Shown piece by piece: positions 25,301 to 33,995 of a stretch of 64,000 nt of DNA; position 1 is the stretch's first letter, and every line of letters starts with the position of its first letter. Both the position numbers and the translations under genes were made by a program. The notes beneath the pieces were generated by a model. That model was not told the DNA's origin. It ran no database searches and was given only the letters and a program-made list of their open reading frames with translations. This DNA is from Urbifossiella sp046350095. GTDB lineage: Bacteria; Planctomycetota; Planctomycetia; Gemmatales; Gemmataceae. The stretch spans positions 1,054,001-1,118,000 of the forward strand of contig JAXMBA010000003.1 of the NCBI GenBank assembly GCA_046350095.1, read 5' to 3'.

Positions 25301-27333
25301 ACCCTCTCTTCGTACTTCCCAACCGGGACGGCTCAGTTCTGGCAGGATCCGATCTGTCGGTGACCACGATTTGGCACACCCGCGAGGGGAACCGAATGGT
25401 CCGAACCGGACCGCATACAGATGCGAGAAGGTGGGTAGTTTCACCAGACGGACGACTGGTGGCGACCGGCGCCCAGAACGGAAGCAGCATCAAAGTGTGG
25501 GACTCCCAAACCGGCGAGTTGGTCAAGGAACTGCTGGCCGACACCAACTGGACGGATCCGTATTTCAGCCCTGACGGGAAGTGGCTGATCGACATGCGAG
25601 GACGACGTTGGAGGGTCGGTGACTGGACAGAAGGAAGTTCGCTCAGACAATTGCCCGGAATTTCCAAGTTGGGCCCACTTACGGTTAGTCCCGACAGCTC
25701 GGTCATCGCCGTGGATGCCGGGGACGGTGTCGTCGTCCTGCTCGACTCGACAGGTGAGAAGGAACTGGCTCGGCTGACCGACCCGAACCAGCACGGGGTG
25801 ACTGGGTTGCAGTTCACACCCGATGGCTCGAGGCTCATCACGGTCAGCGTTTACGGCCGTGCCCTGCACGTGTGGGACTTGCGGCTGATCCGCGAGCGGC
25901 TGAAAGAACTCGACCTGGACTGGGACCAGCCGCCGTACCCGCCGGCCCCTCCGGTCGACCGGCTCATGCCGCTTACCGTCGAGGTGGAGTACGGCGAACT
26001 CGGCACCCTCGCGGACCGACAACAAGCCGAGTCCATCCTCAACGAACGCCCCCGGTCCACCGCCAACCCGCTCCCTTCGGCCGAACAGGCGGTCCAGGGG
26101 GCGCCGAAGGTGCCGGCCAACCGTCTGGTGCGGGGGCGGGCGCACGCCCGCCAGCGGAACTCCGCCGCGGCGGTGGCCGACTTCGCCGAGTACCTCACGC
26201 TGGTCGGGGCGAAGGCGAAGGAGTACGACCTGGTCGCGTGGCACCTGGCCACCGAACCGGGGCTGTCCGTCGAGGCGTACCGGCAGGCCCGGGAGTGGGC
26301 GGGCAAGGCGGTCGCCGCCCAGCCGCTGAGCGTCCCCTTCCACACCTGCCTGGGGGCGGCCCAGTTCCGCGCCGGCGACCTGAAGGCGGCGGCGGCCACG
26401 CTTCGGCTGGCCGCGGCCGGCGGGGTGTTTGCGGAGCGGGAGACCGCCTATGCCGGGTACTTCCTGGCGATGGCCCAGATGCGGATGGCCGGACCGGGCG
26501 ATGCGGCCGCCCGGGCGGAGGCGCGGAAGTCGTTCGACACGGCCGAGACCACCTATCGCAAACTGACCGACCGCCTTCCCGATATGAGCGACCTCCGCGT
26601 CGAGGCGGCGGTCCTGGTCGGCGGAAACGCCTTGCGGTTCGAACTGGAGATACATGACTGGTCGCAAACGCTGAAGGCGAACTCGGCCGACGGGGCGGCC
26701 CGCGCCGGGCGGGCGATCGCGTACCTGCGGGTGGGGAAGCACGCCGAGGCCGAGGCCGACTACGACGCCATCATCGCGGCCGGGGGGGCGACCGCCGACC
26801 CGTACCACAACCGCGGGCACGCCCGGGAACACCAACTCAAGTACGCCGGGGCGGTCGATGACTACGAGGCCGCCCTCCAGCGGACGCCCGCCGCCCCGGC
26901 GGCGGACCGGGCCCACCTGCTGAACGAGGTCGCCCGCGTCAGGCTGCTCGGCGGGGACGCGGTGCGGGACGCGCGTGCCGCCGCGCGGGCGGCGGCGGAG
27001 GCGAAGGAACTCGGGCGGGGCATCGAGGTGTACAAGGTGACCCTCGGCATCGCCCACGCCCGCGCCGGGGACGCGGCCGCCGCGGTGAACGAGTTGAACG
27101 GGGTCGAGGACGCCAAGGTGGCACTGCCCGCCGCGGTGCCGTTCAAGTACCTGTTCCTCGCCCTGGCCTACCACCAACTCGGCCGGTCCGAATCCGCGGT
27201 GGCCAGTTACGACCGGGCGGTGACCGGGTGGCGGACGTTACCCGGATCGGTCCTGCCCGAGTGGCGGGATTACTACGACCGCACCAGAGCCGAGGTGGAG
27301 AAGGCCCTCGGCCCGGCGATCAAGGCGAAGTAG
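22363..27333 (+). CDS. membrane Ser/Thr protein kinase with WD40 and TPR sensor domains
   Basis: 1,656 residues from ATG 22363. Residues 15-95 form an N-terminal helical domain (CDRFEDARREGRPID, LLRELLHLDLAYR, YLARFPDYPAVVEDVF) shared with the kinase at 33996-36304. Kinase core: glycine loop near 153-160, K176, HRDLKPGN at 278-285 and DFG at 298-300, with an APE segment. One membrane helix near 440-465 (LVGLVSAMGVAIMVGGVVAS) is followed by a coiled coil. Beyond that lie WD40-type repeats (LWSPDGRYVVA, FAPDGKTFIV, VSPDGRLVATG) to about residue 1180, then TPR-like helices (HNRGHAREHQLKYAGAVDDY). It is probably co-transcribed with the sigma gene. Bases 24070-25870 look visibly less GC-rich than the rest of the gene. 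Confidence 0.87.
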   Translation: MTHDAPSPGRDTLPAALLVLVEQLCDRFEDARREGRPIDPAGLLTEAPEAVRPALLRELLHLDLAYRPGGDREAARAEYLARFPDYPAVVEDVFRGHREETATFAAEGEATRLYVAAPADATRDAGADGSTKADHPAAADFPRVPGYAVEEAIGLGAMGVVYRARQLGLNRVVAVKTTRGPAVDDPKLLIRFLAEAEAAAAIDHPHVARVYDFGEAGGRPFIALEYCPGGTLADRLTPPPETEGGLRTEGRPNPGEAAGLVAKIARGVAAAHDLGIVHRDLKPGNVLFDAAGEPKVADFGLAKVGGGSDLTHTQAVMGTPAYMAPEQAAGRTKFAGPAADVWSLGVILYECLTGSRPFTGADTGEVLQAVASHTPPPARAVNPAVPRDLDLLVRKCLEKDARDRYPTAAELAADLERFARGEPVSARPVGAAERAWKWARRNPGRAALVGLVSAMGVAIMVGGVVASVVFRRQRDDVADKEKEVRTERDRVVAAEAEGREKLYQALMAEARGTRMSRKIGQRWGALDAVARARGVLNTLDLSDAERTRHRLDLRNEAIAALALPDVRALPQWVTIPPAEVGQQNLMDIAPNGKHAVVCTEKSITIRRVTDDPSRSIEVDRVREVSASCLALWSPDGRYVVATFGASLYGETNRNIAKHQLGLWAFDIPSEKLTPILTLQTGSVSSQLGFAPDGKTFIVATAGSVRVFELGTGTLVHEVRLPVSFFGLNLASISFHRALPRAYLISGDKVLTFDWKEGRVVETITPGISKIASVVVHPDGELLYVSGASVLKAWSLVENREKFQMTHNDGGVVLSLNTSGDVLVSTGWAQRTTYWDAYNGRELFLHNGTGTFRVLSSNQLMSVVPTELGGSLHQIKEFNAGREFRTLTFAHGVRRPVAASQFSLHPAGRLLAVRTDAGVSLLDLETASERLFQTNWGMYSTFMPPTGDLVTYNSTGSLSWPIRFEPPSSRVRFGPPVKWPYPLFVLPNRDGSVLAGSDLSVTTIWHTREGNRMVRTGPHTDARRWVVSPDGRLVATGAQNGSSIKVWDSQTGELVKELLADTNWTDPYFSPDGKWLIDMRGRRWRVGDWTEGSSLRQLPGISKLGPLTVSPDSSVIAVDAGDGVVVLLDSTGEKELARLTDPNQHGVTGLQFTPDGSRLITVSVYGRALHVWDLRLIRERLKELDLDWDQPPYPPAPPVDRLMPLTVEVEYGELGTLADRQQAESILNERPRSTANPLPSAEQAVQGAPKVPANRLVRGRAHARQRNSAAAVADFAEYLTLVGAKAKEYDLVAWHLATEPGLSVEAYRQAREWAGKAVAAQPLSVPFHTCLGAAQFRAGDLKAAAATLRLAAAGGVFAERETAYAGYFLAMAQMRMAGPGDAAARAEARKSFDTAETTYRKLTDRLPDMSDLRVEAAVLVGGNALRFELEIHDWSQTLKANSADGAARAGRAIAYLRVGKHAEAEADYDAIIAAGGATADPYHNRGHAREHQLKYAGAVDDYEAALQRTPAAPAADRAHLLNEVARVRLLGGDAVRDARAAARAAAEAKELGRGIEVYKVTLGIAHARAGDAAAAVNELNGVEDAKVALPAAVPFKYLFLALAYHQLGRSESAVASYDRAVTGWRTLPGSVLPEWRDYYDRTRAEVEKALGPAIKAK

Positions 27334-27732
27334 CGAGCTGGCAGTCAGGCCGGGTGTCGGCGAGGGGCCGTTCGCGCGTTCGAACGGCATCTCCCTGCCG
27401 AGGAACCCACAGACTACTCGGCGACGGGAGGCGTCACTTCACCGGACGGGGACGAGGAAGCCGTGAGCCCGACCGTGCCGGCGGCCCCCGTTGCCACCAG
27501 CTACCTCCCCGTCGTCCTCCCTCCCACGGCGCGCCTCGTCGGGCGCGTTCGGTCGGTCGCCAAGTTCGACCCGTCACGTCCGTGAAAAAGAAAACTCGGA
27601 ACTCGTGTCGCCCCGGCGGCGCGTCTTGCGAGAGATCGGGTACGGATGGCGGGGACACGACCCCGCCGGCCCGGAATCCCGCCCCGCCGGCGTAACCGCC
27701 GGCCGGGCTTCACGTCAGACGGGGCAACCGCC
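27334..27732. other. intergenic region
   Basis: About 400 bases between the kinase stop and the calpain-like protease start. A short A-rich island (near 27584-27600) is the only compositional feature. No promoter, RNA or gene can be supported. Confidence 0.45.
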
Positions 27733-29082
27733 ATGGCCGCCAGGACCAGCCGCACGCTCGGGCTCGAACCGCTGGAAGTCCGCGAGGTGCCCGCCGTCCT
27801 GTCCGTCTACCTGGCGGGCCAGGACCTGATGATCCAGATGGACAACGGCGGTGGTGGGGGCGAGGTCCGCCAGGCCGGATCGACGGTCACCGTGACCGAG
27901 CTCGCGCGGACCCGGTCCTGGTCCGTCCCGGCCGCCTCGGTCCGCTCCATCAACTTCTACGGGGGGGAGGGGAACGACCGGTTCGTCAACCACACCGGCA
28001 TCGGGTCGGCCGCCTTCGGGTACGGCGGGAACGACGTGCTCGTAGGCGGGAACGGCAACGACGCCCTCTACGGCGGGGAGGGCGACGACCGGCTGAACGG
28101 CCGGGGCGGGGCGGACAACCTCTACGGCAGCAACGGGGACGACGTCCTGATCGGCCTCGACGCCGGGTGGACGGACTACATGGACCCGTGGGGCGGGCGG
28201 GACGTGATCTGGGCCGAGACCAACGACCAACTCAGCCCGTACGTCGGGACCGACGACGTGGTGCAGCGGATGTCCGGGTTCGCCAACGGGGCCGACCGGA
28301 CGCTCGACGGGGACCGGATCCCCGACCCGGCCCCGGACATCGGGCAGACGTACCGGACGTTCGCGGGCAACCCGCTGTTCGCCGCCGCCGGCCCGCGGGT
28401 TCAGGACATGGACCAGGGCGCGCTCGGCGACTGCTGGCTGGTCTCCGGGCTCGGCACGGTCGCGAAGCACGACCCGATGGCCGTCCGGGGGCGAATCGTG
28501 GACTTCGACGACGGCACCTACGGGGTCCGGCTCGGGGACAACTTCTACCGGGTGGACAACGACCTGCCGGTGGCGGTCGGCGGGACCACCCCGGTAAACG
28601 CCGGGTTCGGGGCGGAGAACAGCATGTGGGTGGCGGTCGCGGAGAAGGCGTACGCCCACTTCCGCGTCCCCGGGGCCAACAGCTACCCCTCCCTGGAGAG
28701 CGGGCGGGCGGTCGAGGTGTACCAGGCGTTCGGGTCCGCGAACGCGGTCACCAGCTACTTCGCCGACTACACCTCGGCGACCGCCCTGGCGAACGAGATG
28801 TACCGGCGGTTCGCGGCGGGGGAGATGGTGTCGATCGGGACCGGGGTGGCGAAGGCCCCGGGCCTGGACGTCGGCCCGACAGTCGACGGCCACGCGTACG
28901 TGGTGATGTCCGTGAACCGGTCGTACGTCCAGCTCTCGTCCGGGAAGTACGCCCTCCAGGTGACGTCGATCACCCTGCGGAACCCGTGGGGCGACGACGG
29001 GACCCCGGGGAGCGCGACGGTGACGGTCACCCCCGAGCAGCTGTTCAACCGGACCGGCCGGTTCTACGCCGGGACGCTGTGA
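27733..29082 (+). CDS. secreted calpain-family cysteine protease with RTX calcium repeats
   Basis: 449 residues from ATG 27733. The N-terminus is basic, then LGLEPLEVREVPAVL, the planctomycete export-like motif. Residues about 75-145 carry GGxGxD nonapeptides (YGGEGNDRF, YGGNDVLVGGNGND, YGGEGDDRL, YGSNGDDVL), which form a calcium-binding RTX beta-roll. Residues about 205-449 form a C2 (calpain) peptidase domain with its triad in place: QGALGDCWLVSG (C234), VDGHAYVVM (H387) and LRNPWGDDG (N417). It should cleave proteins outside the cell, folding when calcium is present. An RTX metzincin gene follows 840 bases later; the type I-like exporter at 3.4-8.1 kb is a possible but unproven exit route. 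Confidence 0.87.
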   Translation: MAARTSRTLGLEPLEVREVPAVLSVYLAGQDLMIQMDNGGGGGEVRQAGSTVTVTELARTRSWSVPAASVRSINFYGGEGNDRFVNHTGIGSAAFGYGGNDVLVGGNGNDALYGGEGDDRLNGRGGADNLYGSNGDDVLIGLDAGWTDYMDPWGGRDVIWAETNDQLSPYVGTDDVVQRMSGFANGADRTLDGDRIPDPAPDIGQTYRTFAGNPLFAAAGPRVQDMDQGALGDCWLVSGLGTVAKHDPMAVRGRIVDFDDGTYGVRLGDNFYRVDNDLPVAVGGTTPVNAGFGAENSMWVAVAEKAYAHFRVPGANSYPSLESGRAVEVYQAFGSANAVTSYFADYTSATALANEMYRRFAAGEMVSIGTGVAKAPGLDVGPTVDGHAYVVMSVNRSYVQLSSGKYALQVTSITLRNPWGDDGTPGSATVTVTPEQLFNRTGRFYAGTL

Positions 29083-29919
29083 CCCGGCGGCAACCCCGGG
29101 CGGGGTCCGACGCCCCGCCCCGGGCCTGTCGCCGAACGGGTGCGACTGCGATTGACGCCAGCCGACCCCGACTCGGCACCGGGGACTTGAGGCATTTCGG
29201 GCCGGCGGACGGGTCTCGCCCCCGGCCGCGGTCGGCGTTCCCCGGAGCGGCGCCGGGCCGCCAGCAATCCCCCGGCCGGGCCGGGTTCATACCTCGCGAC
29301 TCCTCCTGCCTTGGCCGGGTCCGCGGCCCCTCAATTCCCCTGCCGGCGGGTTCTCCCTCTCAACTCGACCGGTCCGGATGACCCGACCCCTGGGCATAGA
29401 CCGCGGTCGCCCGTCCTACTCCGTCCAGCATAACGCCCGGCGGGCGTCCTCCTGCCACCCGGCCGCCATCCCTGCCGGGTCGGTCGCCCCCTCGGCTGGC
29501 CGGGCCCTACGGGCCGGTCGCACGGCCGCTTCCGCCCGAGCATCCCGACGGGTGGACGGCTGTCGGGATCGCACGCCGCGCGGCCGGGACACGTTCGCCT
29601 GCCCCGTTGACAGGCCTGTCCGCTCTCAAGCCGGCCGGTCGGCCGTCATGTCCCACACGACCCGGACGGGGTCTGGCTTCTGCGGCGCAGGCTGCACCGC
29701 CCGCCCGCTGGCGGATCTGTCGCGCGGGTCCGAACCCCGGACGGTGCGGTGCCGAACAAGCGTGATTACGGGTGACAAACGGCGGCGAGGGAAAAACGGA
29801 CATCGCCGAGAATCCGTGTCGCCTGTCGCGGTCGCCTTGCGAGGGAAGGGGTGTGAGGCACTCCCCGGCGGCCGCGAGTGGCCGACCGGAGCGAGTGCCC
29901 GACACCGAGAGGCAGGACG
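29083..29919. other. long intergenic region
   Basis: About 840 bases between the two RTX protease genes. Open frames in it are GC-driven and have no recognisable peptide motif. No tRNA, repeat or clear promoter is visible. It is long enough to hide a small RNA. Confidence 0.45.
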
Positions 29920-31494
29920 ATGAACTGGCTCAAGAACCTGGCCCGCCGCTTGTCCGATCGCCCCCCCACCACGGGGACGAGCCGCAAGAACCGGAGTCTG
30001 CTGAACGTCGAGTCGATGGAAAACCGCCTGGTCCCGGCCACCCTCGGGGTGACGAAGTTCGCCGTCCTCGACTTCGACGGCGATGTCCAGGTCACGAAGG
30101 CGGAGTTCACAGAAGGCGGGTGGTCCGGACTGAAGGATCAGGCGGTGACCAGCTTCGCGAACCTCTTTACCAGCGCCCGCCCGTGGCTGAACCGGGACGG
30201 GGACGGTGACGTGGATCTGAACGACTTCGCCCGCGTGCGGGACGACATCGTAGCGAAGGTGCGACAGGACTATGCCCCGTACGACGTGGACATCTTCGTC
30301 GGCGACCAGGACAGCTACCAGGGCATTCTGACCGACTCCGTGGTGGGGGACGCGATGGTGTTCGTCACCGGCGGGACGGACAACATCGCCGCCCAGATCG
30401 GTCAGTCGCCGGGGGTCGGGTGGGCGCCGGTCGACCTTGGGAATGCCGGCGATCAGATGGGGTTCGTGTTCGGTCAGGGCATCGCGGACTCCGCCGTGGT
30501 GGGGGGGAATTATGACAGGTTCGTGAACTGGATGGCCCGAACAATTTCCCACGAACTGGGACACACGTTCGGGCTGGCTCACATCGACACCCTAAACCCG
30601 ACGGACGCCCAGACGCACCACACGATGAACACTGTGAACCGCGACTTCAGCCGCGACTTCGGGTTCCAGGACCAGACGTACGAGACGGCCAAGGGGCCGC
30701 AGAACTCCCACCAACTCCTCAGGGCGAACCTCGGGGATTCGACCCGGCCGTGGGCGGCCGTCCTCCGCCCGGGCGTGCTCACCGTCCACGGGAGTTCGGG
30801 GAGCGACTGGCTGACCGTCCGCCCGTCGGGCACTTACTGGCGAGACGGGACCACCGTCGTCGGCCCGTCGGGGAGCGACTGGCAGGTCGGGATCTACACC
30901 GGGTCGGGAGGGCTCGTTGCCACCTACCACGTGGACCCGTCGGCCACGCCGGACATCAACTCGATCAACCCGTTCTCCTCGGCGATCCAGTCGGTGGCCG
31001 TCCACGGCGGCAGCGGGGACGACCGGATCGAGATCGGGGTGACCGCCCCCCAAGGAGTGATGGTGGACGCCGGGGCCGGGAACGACGTAGTGTTCGGCGG
31101 GCCCGGGGTCGACTACCTCTACGGCGGGGCCGACCACGACATCCTGGTAGGCGGCGGCGGGAACGACTACCTGTACGGGGAGGGCGGCCGCGACATCCTC
31201 ATCGGCGGGGCCGGCAGCGACCACCTGTACGGCGGGGCCGACGACAACGTGCTGGTCGGCGGGGACAGCACCATCACCGGCCGGCTCGAACAGTTGACCG
31301 CGATGCGGGCGGACTGGACCAGCACCGCGTCCGCCGCCACCCGCAAGGAGGTCGTGAAGGCGCGGTTCGGCCTGTTCACGTTCGCCGACACCGAGTGGGA
31401 CTCCGTCTACGGCGGCACCGGGGTCGACCTGTTCTTCCTCAGCCCGACGGACGAGAACGGCGCCACGAGTACCGACTACAAGTACCTGGTCTGA
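29920..31494 (+). CDS. secreted metzincin zinc protease with EF-hand and RTX repeats
   Basis: 524 residues from ATG 29920. The basic start is followed by LLNVESMENRLVPATL, the same N-terminal motif family as the calpain-like gene. NRDGDGDVDLNDF at 91-103 is a dockerin/EF-hand-type calcium loop. The zinc site HELGHTFGLAH (H211, E212, H215, H221) with a likely Met-turn at HHTMN (M236) places it among metzincins. Residues about 365-440 hold RTX nonapeptides (GGSGDDRIE, AGAGNDVVFGGPGVDYL, GGGGNDYLYGEGGRDIL, GGAGSDHLYGG). The active site looks intact. I infer an extracellular calcium-dependent protease. Confidence 0.88.
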   Translation: MNWLKNLARRLSDRPPTTGTSRKNRSLLNVESMENRLVPATLGVTKFAVLDFDGDVQVTKAEFTEGGWSGLKDQAVTSFANLFTSARPWLNRDGDGDVDLNDFARVRDDIVAKVRQDYAPYDVDIFVGDQDSYQGILTDSVVGDAMVFVTGGTDNIAAQIGQSPGVGWAPVDLGNAGDQMGFVFGQGIADSAVVGGNYDRFVNWMARTISHELGHTFGLAHIDTLNPTDAQTHHTMNTVNRDFSRDFGFQDQTYETAKGPQNSHQLLRANLGDSTRPWAAVLRPGVLTVHGSSGSDWLTVRPSGTYWRDGTTVVGPSGSDWQVGIYTGSGGLVATYHVDPSATPDINSINPFSSAIQSVAVHGGSGDDRIEIGVTAPQGVMVDAGAGNDVVFGGPGVDYLYGGADHDILVGGGGNDYLYGEGGRDILIGGAGSDHLYGGADDNVLVGGDSTITGRLEQLTAMRADWTSTASAATRKEVVKARFGLFTFADTEWDSVYGGTGVDLFFLSPTDENGATSTDYKYLV

Positions 31495-31688
31495 TCGTTC
31501 CGCACGTCCCGCACCCGGCCCCCGAACCGTCGGCGGCCGGGCGACTCGCGTGCGGCATACCGAACCCACTCGGTGGTACTCGACCGAGGTCGGCCGTGCC
31601 CGCCATCCCCGGCCGACCCGAGGACCGGCGTTCGGCCCGGCCGAGAAGAGCTACCAGATCGTCGACGTGCCACTCGAGGACTGACGCC

Positions 31689-32477
31689 GTGCCCGACCGC
31701 TTCGACCTCGGCTGCTCGCCCGTCGTGTTCGACACCGAGAAGTACACCCTGATTAGCCAGTCCGGACACCGGCTCCAGGCGCTGCTCGGCGGGACTGTCA
31801 GCCCGCGGCACCTGGGCGAGAGCTACTTCGTCCGCTGCATCCGGGAGGACGCCGACTACGACTCGCACCAGTGCCTGGAGGCGGAGGCGTGGCGGAAGAT
31901 GATCGAACGGCGGGAGTTCGAACTCCTGAACCCGCCGCCGGGGCCGGGCCGCACCTGGGTCCGCCCGCACGAACTCCAGCCGGGGGTCGTCCTCACCGCC
32001 GACCCGGCGCGCCCGCTCTTGCTCACCCGCGGGGTGGGTGTCGAATACCGCGGGCACCCGCACGTCGAGTACCGGTTGGCCCGACAGTTCCCGTGGCGGC
32101 GGGCCGACCACGACGGCTGGTGGCGTCAGGTGCTCAACCTGTCGACCGGGAAGCTGGAGGAGTTCGCGCCGCCGCCCGCGCGGTCACCCACCGACCTGGG
32201 CATCAAGTGGCAGCCCGTCCGTGACCCGTGGGGGCTGGATCTGCCGGACCGCAGGTGGGCGACGACGGCCCTGAACGACCCGCCGCGACCCATGTTCTTC
32301 GTCTGGCAGAACAGTCCGGACGACGAGATGTTGATCACGGATGCGGACACCGGCGAGACGTTCCACATCCCCCCGAACCAGGTGGCTTCGGGGGCCACCT
32401 GGCGGGTTCACCCGTACACGCCGGTCCGGGTGCAGTTCTGGGACGGGCGGCCGGTTTGGGTGTGGGGACCAGCATGA
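31689..32477 (+). CDS. hypothetical protein A of a tandem three-gene set
   Basis: 262 residues from GTG 31689; family not recognised. The start (FDLGCSPVVFDTEKYTLI) is echoed by a truncated copy at 33774-33833. The protein is rich in Trp, Arg, His and Pro, without signal or membrane segments. The C-terminal part (MFFVWQNSPDDEMLITDADT, VRVQFWDGRPVWVWGP) reads as a small beta-sandwich or barrel. It is followed after 10 bases by gene B, so the three genes are probably co-transcribed. Confidence 0.6.
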   Translation: MPDRFDLGCSPVVFDTEKYTLISQSGHRLQALLGGTVSPRHLGESYFVRCIREDADYDSHQCLEAEAWRKMIERREFELLNPPPGPGRTWVRPHELQPGVVLTADPARPLLLTRGVGVEYRGHPHVEYRLARQFPWRRADHDGWWRQVLNLSTGKLEEFAPPPARSPTDLGIKWQPVRDPWGLDLPDRRWATTALNDPPRPMFFVWQNSPDDEMLITDADTGETFHIPPNQVASGATWRVHPYTPVRVQFWDGRPVWVWGPA

Positions 32478-32487
32478 GGGGTTGGAC

Positions 32488-33207
32488 ATGACAGCTCCGA
32501 CCGAATTCCGGCACATCGTGCGGCAGCACAACTGGCTGCGAGCCGGGGGGGTGTTCGTCCGCGCCCCGGGAGAACGGCGGATCGCCTGGTACGACACGGC
32601 CGACGAGGCCGTCGCCGACCAGCGTCGCCGTGAGCAACTCGTCCGCGAGGGGCACAACCCGTTCCGCTTCGGCACCGGCTGGCACCACCTGACGACGATG
32701 CCAATGCCGATCTACCGCGGCTGGCTGATGGCCGAGGGCATCGACCCGCCGGCCCAGGACGTCCGCGACCCGGCCGGCTGGCAGGACTGGTGGGACGCCG
32801 CGCGGGAATCGCTACCAGCGGGTCAGCGGAACCGCACGTGGGAGGGGTTGAACCGGCTGCGGTTCCACGACGTGATCGCCCGCCGCCCGTCCGAGACGGC
32901 GTACTGCGTCTCCCGCATCCTGTGGGATTACGACGACAACTGGTACCACGCCGGGCACGAGGGGGGCGAGCCGCTCAAGCTGTTCCGCACCCGCGAGCGG
33001 GCCGAGCGGGAGCGGGAACGGCTGGAGGCGACGGTGGCGACCGACGCATCTGCCAGAGGCTACGCCCACTACCTCGCCCGTGACCCGGAGCTTTTCTTGG
33101 AGTACTTGGACGATGAGGGTGGGTATCGCTCGGCCCTGCTCGAGAGCGTCGCGCCGGTCCCGCACTTCGAGGTGGTCGAGATCGACCTGCCGGGGGTGCC
33201 GTCGTGA
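32488..33207 (+). CDS. hypothetical protein B with two copies of an AEA-helix module
   Basis: 239 residues from ATG 32488; family not recognised. It appears to contain the same module twice: a beta hairpin with Trp/Tyr and then a charged helix, ERRIAWYDTADEAVADQRRR near residues 30-50 and PLKLFRTRERAERERERL near 165-185. The end, FEVVEIDLPG, resembles the end of protein C (YDVVEIELAD). No signal or catalytic motif is visible. Its TGA overlaps the GTG of gene C by 4 bases. Confidence 0.6.
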   Translation: MTAPTEFRHIVRQHNWLRAGGVFVRAPGERRIAWYDTADEAVADQRRREQLVREGHNPFRFGTGWHHLTTMPMPIYRGWLMAEGIDPPAQDVRDPAGWQDWWDAARESLPAGQRNRTWEGLNRLRFHDVIARRPSETAYCVSRILWDYDDNWYHAGHEGGEPLKLFRTRERAERERERLEATVATDASARGYAHYLARDPELFLEYLDDEGGYRSALLESVAPVPHFEVVEIDLPGVPS

Positions 33208-33683
33208 AAGCTGGAACCGTCCACCTGGTACGGAGGCTGGTACTCTATGGCGATTCAGGCGGCGTCGGCGACGACCTCCCGGAACTCACCGACACCGACC
33301 CGAGGTGCAACGGGGTCCGGCGGTGGCAGCCGGTGGCCGCATTCGCCACCCGGGCAGAGGCGGAGGCCGACGCGACCGATCGGAACAGGGCCGCGTGCGA
33401 ACTAGTCAACCCGGTCTGGGTGCTACCGCTGTTGGCCGTCCGGCCCGGGAGACCGCGGACCGCGTTCGACCCGCGTTCCACCCCCGCCGAGTTCGGCGTG
33501 GTGCTACCCCCCCAGGAGGAGTACGACACGCCGCACGGTGGGCAACAGGATCGTGACCGCCTGGCACGGTGGTACGACGAACACGCGCCGGACTGGCCGA
33601 CGCATGTCCGCTCGGTCGTCTGGCACTGGATCGCGTGGAACGTCGGCTTCTACGACGTGGTTGAAATCGAACTCGCCGACTGA
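33204..33683 (+). CDS. hypothetical protein C, shorter relative of protein B
   Basis: 159 residues from GTG 33204, translationally coupled to gene B. The stretch WQPVAAFATRAEAEADATDR matches the modules of protein B, and the C-terminus FYDVVEIELAD matches the end of B. The helix DWPTHVRSVVWHWIAWNVGF is rich in Trp. No known domain is recognised. The set has no obvious toxin or immunity signature, but small, coupled, repeated genes of this kind deserve a structural search. Confidence 0.6.
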   Translation: MKAGTVHLVRRLVLYGDSGGVGDDLPELTDTDPRCNGVRRWQPVAAFATRAEAEADATDRNRAACELVNPVWVLPLLAVRPGRPRTAFDPRSTPAEFGVVLPPQEEYDTPHGGQQDRDRLARWYDEHAPDWPTHVRSVVWHWIAWNVGFYDVVEIELAD

Positions 33684-33773
33684 CCCGGTACACGGGATCG
33701 GTCTTGCCTTCACCGGGCTCGGCCAGGCCGAGTCGTCTTCCGTGGTGACGGCAGCGCCCCGGGGGATCGGACC

Positions 33774-33833
33774 GTGACAGTCGCCCCCTTCACCCTCGGC
33801 TGCACGCCGATCGTCTTCGGGGCCGCGGACTAG
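33774..33833 (+). pseudogene. truncated copy of the start of protein A
   Basis: GTG 33774 opens 19 codons ending at TAG 33831-33833. The peptide FTLGCTPIVFGAAD aligns with FDLGCSPVVFDTEK at the start of protein A, so this is probably the stub of a fourth gene. The bases around it (33684-33995) hold nothing else I can support. Confidence 0.5.
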
Positions 33834-33995
33834 CTGACGCTCACCCGGCGCGGGGACCGGGGGTCCGCGGTCCGACTTGACGTGAGCGACGGCGAGGCGC
33901 GCCGCGGCGGCGGGAAATGACCGCGAGGCGGGCCGAGCGGTGGCGCACGAGCGCCCCGCGGCACTCCGTCGCCACCTCGTAGGCCGGCCGCCGCC

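Noticed and set aside
29083..29919. Small gene or RNA between the two RTX protease genes
   Set aside because: No ribosome site, conserved peptide, hairpin or promoter could be supported despite the length of the gap.
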